Source: Candidatus Tayloriibacteriota bacterium (GTDB taxonomy: Bacteria > Patescibacteriota > Minisyncoccia > Phycocordibacterales > PALSA-1337). From it: a DNA stretch of 31,998 nucleotides. Where the stretch lies: contig JAPLZI010000038.1 in NCBI GenBank assembly GCA_026395095.1, forward strand, positions 1-31,998. The letters run 5' to 3'. Of the stretch, positions 17,073-24,093 are shown in pieces (positions within the stretch are counted from its first letter, which is position 1; every line of letters starts with the position of its first letter). The position numbers and the translations under genes were made by a program. The notes beneath the pieces are model-generated. The model searched no databases, had not been told where the DNA came from, and worked only from the letters and a program-made list of their open reading frames with translations.

Positions 17073-18193
17073 TGAAAACACTTCGCGACATCGAAAATTT
17101 GCAGGGGGTTAGAGTTCTTTTACGAGCCGCTTTTGATGTGCCTGTGAGGAATGGCATGGTAGTAGATGAGTTTCGTATCAAGGCCGCCTTGCCGACTATC
17201 GAATATTTGAGGAGCCGCGGCGCAAAAGTTATTCTTGCTAGCCACATCGAGGTTCTAGAAGGAGAAAAAGCTACTCTAGAGCCTGTCGCTGTGGTTTTAA
17301 ATAAGCTTGGCGTGCCGGTCACCTTTGTAAAGGATTATAAAAGAGCTTTTGATATTATTGAAAACCAAATGAAGGGCGGCGAGTGCATTCTTCTGGAAAA
17401 TCTGCGCGTATGGGATGGTGAAAAGAAAAATGACAAGAAATTCGCGCGAGAGTTAGCATCGCTCGCCGATATATATGTGAATGATGCCTTTTCAGTATGC
17501 CATCGCGAGCATGCTTCCATAGTCGGAGTGCCCGCGTTTATTCCCGGTTATGCCGGTTTGCAGACAGAAAAAGAGGTTGAGAATCTTTCCAAAGCGTTTA
17601 ATCCTACACATCCGTTCCTATTCATTCTAGGCGGTGCAAAGTTCGAAACAAAAATGCCGCTTGTCAATAAATTTTTAGGCACAGCTGACACGATTTTCGT
17701 GGGGGGAGCTCTGGCGAATGATTTCTTCAAGGCAAAGGGTTATGAAACAGGACAGTCTCTGCTTTCAAAAGGAGATTTTGATCTCAGGCCATTATTAAGC
17801 GATCAGAAAGTTCTTATTCCTGTTGATATCATCGATCAAAACCGAAAAAATATGAAGCCTGATCAACTATCCAATGCCGGCAAGATTTTGGACATCGGTC
17901 CTGAAAGCATAAAAATTGTTGGAGAGAAAATAAACGGTTCAAAATTCATTCTTTGGAATGGACCAATGGGGTTATACGAAGAAGGGTTTAAACAAGCAAC
18001 TTTGGATTTGGCACGAATGATCGGCGAAGCGACATCACGTGGCGTGACCACCATCGTTGGTGGCGGTGACACTATCGCGGCTATTGCCGAGCTTGGTATG
18101 GAAGAAAAATTCACCTTTATTTCTACCGCCGGTGGCGCCATGCTTGAATTCCTGACAAAGGGGACTTTGCCGGGAATCGAAACGTTAAAGTAG
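17072..18193 (+). CDS. pgk: Phosphoglycerate kinase, divergent substrate-binding loop
   Basis: A 373-residue two-domain kinase that transfers phosphate from 1,3-bisphosphoglycerate to ADP. The nucleotide side is well conserved: LWNGPMGLYE, GGGDTIAAIA, and STAGGAMLEFL. In the N-domain the usual VDFNVP is AAFDVP (residues 19-24) and SHLGRP is SHIEVL (57-62), so counterparts of yeast Asp23, Asn25 and Arg65, which hold 3-phosphoglycerate, are replaced. Arg35, His58 and the arginines of LLENLR and CHREHAS remain. It is shorter than usual (about 390-400). It is translationally coupled to tpiA (TAATG) and is probably still the glycolytic enzyme. Confidence 0.94.
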   Translation: MKTLRDIENLQGVRVLLRAAFDVPVRNGMVVDEFRIKAALPTIEYLRSRGAKVILASHIEVLEGEKATLEPVAVVLNKLGVPVTFVKDYKRAFDIIENQMKGGECILLENLRVWDGEKKNDKKFARELASLADIYVNDAFSVCHREHASIVGVPAFIPGYAGLQTEKEVENLSKAFNPTHPFLFILGGAKFETKMPLVNKFLGTADTIFVGGALANDFFKAKGYETGQSLLSKGDFDLRPLLSDQKVLIPVDIIDQNRKNMKPDQLSNAGKILDIGPESIKIVGEKINGSKFILWNGPMGLYEEGFKQATLDLARMIGEATSRGVTTIVGGGDTIAAIAELGMEEKFTFISTAGGAMLEFLTKGTLPGIETLK

Positions 18194-18217
18194 TGTATTA
18201 GTCCTCTGAGGGTATTC

Positions 18218-18568
18218 TTATACTAGATTTTTCACGATTTTTTTGCAGTTTCCCGCGAGGTCGTCTTTATCACCGTCCACTTTGCAGTTCGGAAATACCC
18301 AAATATGTGCGTGCAGGATCTCGTCGCCAATAATACGACTCAAGACCCATTCAGTGTTGAACGCTTTTTGTTGTGCGTGGGCGATCTTGTTTACGACTTC
18401 GAAGTATTTACCTACTGATGGCACTACCTGCGTGTGCCCGGGTGATTGCGGATGAATGTCGAGAAAAGCCAGAAAATCCGCGTCCTCGTAGACGATGTTC
18501 GCGGAAATTTCTTTGGCGACAATTTTGCAGAATATGCAGTCGGACACGTTTTTGGTTGAGTCAGTCAT
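18218..18568 (-). CDS. HIT-family nucleotide-binding protein
   Basis: A 116-residue histidine-triad protein, a family that hydrolyses nucleoside phosphoramidates or dinucleotides. The N-terminal CIFCKIVAKE and DFLAFLDIHPQSPGH stretches are typical of the HINT branch. The triad reads HAHIW rather than HxHxH: the central catalytic His is kept, the third is Trp. Two cysteines (CIFC) recall the zinc site of HINT proteins, though the rest of that site is not obvious. It is divergent from recJ with an overlapping promoter, and its end faces the pgk end at a gap of 24 bp. Confidence 0.88.
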   Translation of the reverse strand: MTDSTKNVSDCIFCKIVAKEISANIVYEDADFLAFLDIHPQSPGHTQVVPSVGKYFEVVNKIAHAQQKAFNTEWVLSRIIGDEILHAHIWVFPNCKVDGDKDDLAGNCKKIVKNLV

Positions 18569-18588
18569 ATTAAATGTCTACATAGTAT

Positions 18589-18596
18589 ATTATACT
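18589..18596. promoter_or_regulatory. Overlapping divergent -10 boxes for the HIT gene and recJ
   Basis: The octamer ATTATACT holds a minus-strand TATAAT (18594-18589, toward the HIT gene) and a plus-strand TATACT (18591-18596, toward recJ). The plus start would be at 18603, one base before the recJ ATG. RNA polymerase cannot occupy both at once, so the genes should exclude each other. The same octamer occurs at 24077-24084. Confidence 0.5.
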
Positions 18597-18603
18597 CACA
18601 TCT

Positions 18604-20349
18604 ATGCCGCTATACTCGACTCGCCGACCGTTAGAACCTAGAGAGAAAGACGCTTTTCCGGGTTATTCTGACTTGCTGGCACATCTTTTATTCCATAGAG
18701 GCATCACAGATGCCAAGTCAGCCGCGCAATTCATTCAGCCTGATTATGTAAGGGATACACATAACCCGTCTTTGTTGAAAGATGCTGATAAGGCTTCGGC
18801 GAGAATCATCGAGGCCATCGAAAAAGGCCAGAAAATCGCAATATATAGCGATTATGATTGCGACGGTATTCCTGGGGCGGCGATGTTTCACGATCTTTTC
18901 AGGCGGATAGGATACAAGAATTTCGTTATCTACATTCCTCACCGCCACAATGAAGGTTTCGGCGTGAATAAAGAGGCGATAGATGATCTGGCAGGCCAGG
19001 GCGTGACGCTTCTTATCACTGTTGATTGCGGAATCTCTGATTTTGAAGCTATCAAACATGCGCAGAAGAAGGGGATAGAAGTCATAATCACTGATCATCA
19101 TGAACCGCCGGAAAAACTGCCGCCTGCGATCGCGGTCATAGATCCTAAACAGCTTGATTGCGAATACCCCGACAAAAATCTTTGTGGAACGGGAGTTGCG
19201 TTTAAGCTCATTCAGGCTGTGCTCGCGGAAAATCGTTTTGGTCTCAAGGAGGGCCACGAAAAGTGGCTGCTTGATCTCGTCGGGATCGCGACTTTGTCTG
19301 ACATGGTTTCGTTAACGGGTGTTCTACGGAAAAGCCCACGAAAAGGTTTGCAAAGGCTTTTGGCAAAATTAAAAATATCACAACAACATCTTACGGAAGA
19401 TGATATTGCCTTTATGATCACTCCTAGAATTAACGCCGCTTCACGAATGGGTGTGCCGATGGACGCTTTCAATCTGCTGGTTGCCGATAATGACGCCGAA
19501 GCCGACAAATGTGCGGATCACCTAGATCACATAAACAATGAACGAAAAGGCGTAGTGGCCTCGCTCGTGAAGGCGGTAAAAAAGCTCGTGCATGAGAGAC
19601 ATGGCTCAGTGATGCCGAGCGTGATTGTGCTCGGAAACCCTGAATGGAGGCCGTCTTTACTGGGTTTGGCTGCAAATTCTTGCGCAGAAGAATTCCGACG
19701 ACCGGTATTCCTCTGGGGCAGGGATGGTGAGGGTGGTATCAAAGGTTCATGTAGATCCGAAGGCACGACTCATGTAGTAGAGCTCATGCGCGCCATGCCC
19801 GTAGGTACGCTTACCGAGTTTGGTGGACATAAACATTCCGGCGGCTTTGGTGTGCTTAATGACTCTATTCATTATTTGGAGGAACGGTTAAACGAGGCAG
19901 CAGTGCGGCTGAATGGTGCCGCGGTTTCTGGTGATGTGTCTGGGAATGGGCCAATTGGTGTGTCTGCTGGCGATGAGACTCTCATTGATAGTGAATTGTC
20001 CATGAATGACGTCGGTTTTAAATTGCACGAGGACCTCAATAAGCTGGCTCCATTCGGAATCGGCAATGGAAAACCAGTTTTTCTTTTTAGGAAAGTCGTG
20101 CCGAGCTCGATCCGTTTGTTTGGCAAAGGGAACGAACATGTCGAGCTAGTTTTTAATAAGGCCAATGGCGCAAAAATTTCTGCGATTTCGTTCTTCGGGG
20201 CGCCGAGCGAGTGGGCGAAAGCGCTAATCTCAAATAAAGCTTCGAATAAGGCGGCCTCTCCTGTCGATCTTGTCGCTTCTGTCGAAAAATCGATGTTCCG
20301 AAACAGGCCGGAAATCAGACTGCGGATAGTCGATGTGATATATTCTTAA
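18604..20349 (+). CDS. recJ: Single-stranded-DNA-specific exonuclease RecJ
   Basis: A 581-residue DHH-family 5'-3' exonuclease for recombination and mismatch repair. Motif I is YSDYDCDG (81-88), motif II VDCG (140-143) and motif III DHH (164-166), all Mn2+-binding. A DHHA1 domain follows, with GGHKHSGGFG near residue 405, and a C-terminal OB-like region. Length matches the family (about 560-580). rnhA follows after 3 nt, so the two nucleases are co-transcribed. A -10 box ends 7 nt before the ATG, so the message is probably leaderless. Confidence 0.96.
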   Translation: MPLYSTRRPLEPREKDAFPGYSDLLAHLLFHRGITDAKSAAQFIQPDYVRDTHNPSLLKDADKASARIIEAIEKGQKIAIYSDYDCDGIPGAAMFHDLFRRIGYKNFVIYIPHRHNEGFGVNKEAIDDLAGQGVTLLITVDCGISDFEAIKHAQKKGIEVIITDHHEPPEKLPPAIAVIDPKQLDCEYPDKNLCGTGVAFKLIQAVLAENRFGLKEGHEKWLLDLVGIATLSDMVSLTGVLRKSPRKGLQRLLAKLKISQQHLTEDDIAFMITPRINAASRMGVPMDAFNLLVADNDAEADKCADHLDHINNERKGVVASLVKAVKKLVHERHGSVMPSVIVLGNPEWRPSLLGLAANSCAEEFRRPVFLWGRDGEGGIKGSCRSEGTTHVVELMRAMPVGTLTEFGGHKHSGGFGVLNDSIHYLEERLNEAAVRLNGAAVSGDVSGNGPIGVSAGDETLIDSELSMNDVGFKLHEDLNKLAPFGIGNGKPVFLFRKVVPSSIRLFGKGNEHVELVFNKANGAKISAISFFGAPSEWAKALISNKASNKAASPVDLVASVEKSMFRNRPEIRLRIVDVIYS

Positions 20350-20352
20350 TAT

Positions 20353-21087
20353 ATGGACAAAATAAGTAAAAATGTTGGCAAGGCAGAAATTATTGTTTTT
20401 ACTGACGGCGCTTCCCGCAGAAATCCTGGACCTGGAGGGTGGGGCAGTGTTGTTGTCGATGGCGAGAGGGTTTTCGAGCTTGGTGGTGGTGAAGGAAATA
20501 CGACAAATAATAGGATGGAGCTCACCGCGGTAGTACATGGGCTCGCAGAAACTGCTGAAGGTTCAGATGTAACCATATACACTGATTCGCGTTATACCAT
20601 ATATGGTATAACGAAGTGGATTAAGAGTTGGAAGAAAAACGGTTGGATAACAAAAACAAAAAATGAGGTTTTGAACCGCGATTTGTGGGAAAAAATCCAT
20701 GACTTGGCTGAAAAACGAACTGTTAAATGGGAGCATGTCGGCGGGCACGTCGGCGTAAGGGGAAATGAGCGATGCGATTGGATCGCTACGGAGTTTGCTG
20801 ATGGCAACAATCCAAGGCTTTATAGAGGCCCAGTAAAGGATTATCCTGTTGCAGGTATTCTGAACATCGATCACGATGCCATAAAAGCGGAGACGAAAAA
20901 GTCTGATTCTTCACGATCGCGAGCCAGTGCGTATTCATATGTAAGTATGGTTAATGGTGTGGTCCAAACCCACAAAACTTGGGCAGAATGTGAAAAACGG
21001 GTGAAGGGAACGCGAGGGGCTAAATATAAGAAGGCGTTGAGTTCGGCTGAAGAGGCCACAATCATGGGTGAATTCAAATCTTCATAA
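20353..21087 (+). CDS. rnhA: Ribonuclease HI with C-terminal viroplasmin-like hybrid-binding domain
   Basis: A 244-residue protein. Residues 12-150 are an RNase HI domain that cleaves RNA in RNA-DNA hybrids, with catalytic Asp18 (FTDGAS), Glu56 (NRMEL), Asp78 (YTDSRY) and Asp142 (NERCDW), plus His132 in GGHVG. After a basic linker, residues about 194-240 (YSYVSMVNGV, TWAECEKRVKGTRGAKYKK) match the viroplasmin/Cauli_VI hybrid-binding fold. That domain is usually N-terminal in RNase H1, so the order is swapped. It follows recJ by 3 nt and probably shares a role in repair or R-loop removal. Confidence 0.93.
   Translation: MDKISKNVGKAEIIVFTDGASRRNPGPGGWGSVVVDGERVFELGGGEGNTTNNRMELTAVVHGLAETAEGSDVTIYTDSRYTIYGITKWIKSWKKNGWITKTKNEVLNRDLWEKIHDLAEKRTVKWEHVGGHVGVRGNERCDWIATEFADGNNPRLYRGPVKDYPVAGILNIDHDAIKAETKKSDSSRSRASAYSYVSMVNGVVQTHKTWAECEKRVKGTRGAKYKKALSSAEEATIMGEFKSS
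20590..20613. other. 24-bp perfect palindrome inside rnhA
   Basis: The 24 bases centred between 20601 and 20602 read identically on both strands (half site CGTTATACCATA). The palindrome lies in codons for DSRYTIYGITK of the RNase H domain. It could form a hairpin in the mRNA or be a protein-binding site, or arise from the coded residues by chance. Confidence 0.5.
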
Positions 21088-21120
21088 TTATTTGTGCTCT
21101 GCACGATTTTGGGGAATCGA

Positions 21121-21225
21121 CTTTTCTTCATTATTTCTTGAACAAAAATTCAGCAAAATTTTATCTTTTCTTCATTAAAATTTGAACTTTTTTTGAACGA
21201 ATCTTGAACGGCGGCGGTTTAGAAT
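21121..21225 (+). promoter_or_regulatory. Phased GAAC repeats and -10 box before comEC (LexA-like operator candidate)
   Basis: TTGAAC occurs at 21182, 21193 and 21204, giving GAAC-N7-GAAC-N7-GAAC, and again at 21138, exactly 44 bp (four 11-bp steps) upstream. A direct repeat CTTTTCTTCATTA begins at 21121 and 21165, also 44 bp apart. TAGAAT at 21220-21225 is the likely -10; transcription would begin at the GTG (21232). GTTC-N7-GTTC is the known LexA box of Alphaproteobacteria; its reverse complement is what is seen here. Use as a LexA site in this organism is inference. The 144-bp gap holds no gene. Confidence 0.5.
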
Positions 21226-21231
21226 TCGTGC

Positions 21232-22599
21232 GTGAGGAAAGGGACGGTCATATTTTGGAGCGTCTTTGTGGCGGCTGCGATCATTAGGATCTCGGCTTCT
21301 TTTGGATACACATCACCCGATATTGGTTCCTGTCTAAGACAGACAGTGAGAGGAACTGGAATAGTCGCAGAAGATCCACAAAGAAAAGAGTCCGGACAAG
21401 TTTTTATTATCGATGTCAATGAAATTTTTAATGAAAAAGACGAATCCTGCGCCGGCGATTTGCTCGTAAGAGTTAAAACGAAGCTATATCCGCGGTTTTC
21501 CTATGGTGATCTAGTGGACTTTTCCGGAAAGCTTTCGAGGCCGATCAATTTTTCGAGCGACAATGGACGTAGTTTTGATTACAAAGGCTATTTGGCCAAG
21601 GATGACGTATTCTATGAAATAAAAAGTGCCAAAGCATCGCTTGTCGTGCCCTTAACGGCGTCGACATCTCCTATCGCGTCAAAAAAATTCATTGACTTGA
21701 ATTCGTTTTTGTTTTCGACTAAGCGCAGATTCGTATCGAACCTAGAAAAATCTTTGGGTGAACCGCATGCAGCATTAGCAGCTGGCCTTGTTGTGGGGGA
21801 AAAGGCCGCGCTTGGAAAAGATTTGCTGGAAGATTTCCGGATTGTCGGTCTCATCCATATAGTTGTGCTTTCTGGTTTTAATATAACGATCGTTGCAGTG
21901 GCTTTGCGGCGAATTTTGTCATTCTTGCCGAGAGTGTGGGGAATAGTGATAGGCGGAATCGGGATCGCCTTGTTCGGAGTTATGGTTGGCGGAGGTGCTA
22001 CAGTCGTGCGCTCATGTTTCATGGCTAGTGTTGCACTTGGAGCTGATCTGATCCGTCGTGATTATAGTGTCAGCCGGGCTCTAGCCTTTGCCGCTCTGTT
22101 GATGCTCATCCAAAATCCCCTTATTTTACTTCATGATCCGTCGTTCCAGTTGTCATTTCTGGCGACGATCGGGCTTATCCTCTTGGCTGAACCGATTCAG
22201 AATAGGCTCACATTTATCCCAGAAAAATTTGGTATCCGCGATGTTGTGTCGGCTAGTTTTGCTACGCAAATATTCGTTTCGCCATTCATTCTCTACATGA
22301 TGGGGCAGATTTCGATCATCGGTGTCATCGTAAACATAATAATCCTGCCGTTTATACCGATTACGATGCTGGTTGTTTTCCTGACTGGTGCTGGAGGGTT
22401 TATACATCCATTTCTCGGTATGTTTTTTGGTTGGGCGGCACACATTCTGCTGTCATACGAATTATTTATTGTCGAAAAATTTGCCCAGATCCCATATGCG
22501 GCCGTTTATCTTCCGCCGTTCTCCTTTTGGTGGGTAATTGGGTTTTATGGAATTTTCTTATTTATTTTTATTTGGAAAAAATCATGCATAAAGAAGTAA
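21232..22599 (+). CDS. comEC: ComEC/Rec2 DNA-uptake channel, without the C-terminal hydrolase domain
   Basis: A 455-residue membrane protein that moves single-stranded DNA into the cytoplasm during natural transformation. An N-terminal hydrophobic segment and a DUF4131/OB-like region (about 1-150) are followed by the competence domain. That domain begins at AGLVVGEKAALGKDLLEDF, with the hallmark GLIHIVVLSGFNIT and about eight further helices. Full-length ComEC (about 750 residues) ends in a metallo-beta-lactamase domain that is missing here; a detached, degenerate version may be the 24094 gene. The GTG start is set by an in-frame TAG at 21220 and the next Met being far inside. The last 16 nt overlap the following gene. 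Confidence 0.9.
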   Translation: MRKGTVIFWSVFVAAAIIRISASFGYTSPDIGSCLRQTVRGTGIVAEDPQRKESGQVFIIDVNEIFNEKDESCAGDLLVRVKTKLYPRFSYGDLVDFSGKLSRPINFSSDNGRSFDYKGYLAKDDVFYEIKSAKASLVVPLTASTSPIASKKFIDLNSFLFSTKRRFVSNLEKSLGEPHAALAAGLVVGEKAALGKDLLEDFRIVGLIHIVVLSGFNITIVAVALRRILSFLPRVWGIVIGGIGIALFGVMVGGGATVVRSCFMASVALGADLIRRDYSVSRALAFAALLMLIQNPLILLHDPSFQLSFLATIGLILLAEPIQNRLTFIPEKFGIRDVVSASFATQIFVSPFILYMMGQISIIGVIVNIIILPFIPITMLVVFLTGAGGFIHPFLGMFFGWAAHILLSYELFIVEKFAQIPYAAVYLPPFSFWWVIGFYGIFLFIFIWKKSCIKK

Positions 22600-22958
22600 T
22601 AACTTTGTTTCGAGAGTTTCAAAAAATGCCAAAAATGGCTCTGGTTGATGGGCCGGCTGAATATGTACCCGCATATTCTAATTTTGTATTTACACGAAGA
22701 ACTCTGAAGCATCTTGCCGAAAAGGGTGAAGAAGGCTGGCGATTACTGCAACTTGTTTCGGATATTTTGGAATTTCCTGATTGTATTCTTAGAGAAACAA
22801 ATAATAGAATTATGTATGTTAAGTATTTTCCGGGTATGGCCAGACCACACTTGGTTGTCATAGAATCTGAAAAGATCATTGTAACAGCGTTCTTAAGCAA
22901 GAAAAAATACCTCAAGAACTTTGAGATTCTCTGGAGGACGCGATCTTCACTTCCGTGA
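22584..22958 (+). CDS. Small BECR/RelE-like putative nuclease overlapping comEC
   Basis: A 124-residue protein starting at the ATG inside the comEC end (16-nt overlap, different frame). Residues about 31-120 resemble the phage-associated Barnase-EndoU-ColicinE5/D-RelE (PBECR) group: FVFTRRTLKHLAEKG, ILEFPDCILRE, a YVKYFPG strand, then a terminal KIIVTAFLSKKKYLKN strand. The frame extends upstream to 22431 but that part only shadows comEC. No obvious antitoxin partner precedes it. Being translationally coupled to a DNA-uptake gene is odd for a toxin, so it could be an RNA- or DNA-processing helper. Assignment rests on pattern resemblance only. Confidence 0.5.
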   Translation: MHKEVITLFREFQKMPKMALVDGPAEYVPAYSNFVFTRRTLKHLAEKGEEGWRLLQLVSDILEFPDCILRETNNRIMYVKYFPGMARPHLVVIESEKIIVTAFLSKKKYLKNFEILWRTRSSLP

Positions 22959-23127
22959 AGAGATCCCTCCATACTGCATATCCGTCCGAAGACGAACGCT
23001 GGCGGCCGACGCGTGCATACATAATTTTCCGCTCTTAGAGAATCTCGAAACACTCGAGGTACTTGACTGCCACAAGTTTAATTCAATTAGAGATGTACTG
23101 TCAAGCGATTGGATATATGAGTTTTAA
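22921..23127 (+). CDS. Doubtful small open reading frame after the BECR-like gene
   Basis: A TTG-started 68-codon frame that overlaps the BECR-like gene and ends 4 nt inside the convergent pyrophosphatase-like gene. Its second half (LLENLETLEVLDCHKFNSIR) looks protein-like, the first half less so. It has no recognisable domain and no good start. It may be an antitoxin, a gene remnant, or chance. Confidence 0.2.
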   Translation: MRFSGGRDLHFREEIPPYCISVRRRTLAADACIHNFPLLENLETLEVLDCHKFNSIRDVLSSDWIYEF

Positions 23128-23495
23128 TTTATCTTCCTGACGACTGTTGATTTAAAGTATTGTTCCTGAAAGAGTGTCTTTTCAAGTATCTCCTTGTCGG
23201 TAAGATTAGTCCCGACAGGTACGACAATAAGCTTATCATCGTCATTATCATCGCGATGAATTATTGCAATAGCTTCTCCTTCAGCTTTTTCTAATGGATA
23301 GTTGACTCCTAAATAGTAAGCATCCAATTCCTTTCCGTCAGGTGACAAAGTATTTTTAATATATCCATAATTTACCTCATATACAAAACCATGTTTTGGG
23401 TGTTTACTACCCAATGGCCGGTCAATAATAATCTCCACTTCTTTTCCCAAAAATTGTTTAGCAATCTCTAAAGATTTTGATTTACTGTTTTTCAT
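23124..23495 (-). CDS. Soluble inorganic-pyrophosphatase-like protein
   Basis: A 123-residue protein of the small family related to family I inorganic pyrophosphatases. The signature NYGYIKNTLSPDGKELDAYY (positions about 42-62) matches the family I pattern of a Tyr-Gly strand followed by DxxxLD metal ligands. DRPLGSKHPKHG near 25-36 and IIHRDDNDDDKLIVVP near 80-95 are also typical. It is shorter than the usual 170-180, as in this subgroup. It could hydrolyse PPi or a related phosphoanhydride; activity is unproven. TTTAAT lies about 7 nt before the ATG as a possible -10. It is separated from the upstream SOD remnant by 111 bp. Confidence 0.75.
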   Translation of the reverse strand: MKNSKSKSLEIAKQFLGKEVEIIIDRPLGSKHPKHGFVYEVNYGYIKNTLSPDGKELDAYYLGVNYPLEKAEGEAIAIIHRDDNDDDKLIVVPVGTNLTDKEILEKTLFQEQYFKSTVVRKIN

Positions 23496-23606
23496 GTAAT
23501 TAAATTAAAGTGTTTTGCGCGCTTAGCTTCTCCATTTTAACACCAATTAGGCGTATTAACTTTTTTTGAGGGTTTTTCCTGCTGTCTAGGTAGGGCAATA
23601 GAATCT

Positions 23607-24062
23607 TTAAAGTTTCAATAATAAAATCGGAAGATGACCCATATGTTGCTCGTCAACCCAATATTGGATAAGTCTATCTGTATGCTTGTCGTAACCGAGC
23701 ATTGCCCAGCCGACGCCGCGGGTGGTCGCCAAATTTTTAAAGATTTCGATCCTCCTATCGAGAATGCTTCCTTCAGCGATGATTTTCTTATATAGGCTTG
23801 AATCAATGGGGAGTGCGGCAGGACCACCTTCAAAAGCCGAAAAATAATATTCATGGTTGCGCATGCCGCCAAACTCAAATCCTTGTCGGCGATAGGCTTC
23901 GCGACGCGCATATTCGGGGTTGCTCGAATTCTCGACGATCTCATGGATGAGATTAAGATTTTTTACATATCCCTCATAGAGTTTTATATGTTCCTCGATC
24001 GTCTTCGCAGAAATGCCTTTGAGAGCCGGAATATTGAATTTTTTTGCGATGAATTGTTGCAT
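23607..24062 (-). pseudogene. Fe/Mn superoxide dismutase truncated before its last metal ligands
   Basis: A 151-residue frame that follows the SOD pattern. FNIPALKGISAKTIEEH ends with first-ligand candidate His25, then YVKNLN. GGMRNHEYYF gives the second ligand, His70. GVGWAMLGYDKHTDRL is the strand that precedes the C-terminal catalytic part. The protein then stops (HLPILLLKL) where the DxWEHAYY segment should begin, so the third and fourth ligands (Asp and His) and about 45-50 residues are missing (usual length about 195-200). No continuation was found in any frame of 23496-23606. It is likely an inactive remnant, or a protein with another use. It shares a divergent promoter with the 24094 gene. 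Confidence 0.75.
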
Positions 24063-24076
24063 ATATTGTTCCTCTT

Positions 24077-24084
24077 ATTATACT
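24077..24084. promoter_or_regulatory. Overlapping divergent -10 boxes for the SOD remnant and the MBL-like gene
   Basis: ATTATACT carries minus-strand TATAAT (24082-24077) and plus-strand TATACT (24079-24084). The plus transcript would start at about 24091, three bases before the ATG at 24094. The minus leader has room for AGAGGA before its ATG. A TTGTTG at 24054-24059 is a possible plus -35 (19-bp spacing). Confidence 0.5.
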
Positions 24085-24093
24085 TCATCCGAA

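Noticed and set aside
22431..22583. N-terminal extension of the BECR-like gene
   Set aside because: It is a shadow of comEC in another frame.
24013..24093. Upstream start for the MBL-like protein
   Set aside because: This part overlaps the divergent SOD-like gene and its promoter, and encodes a cysteine-rich stretch unlike the family; the ATG at 24094 directly precedes the membrane anchor.
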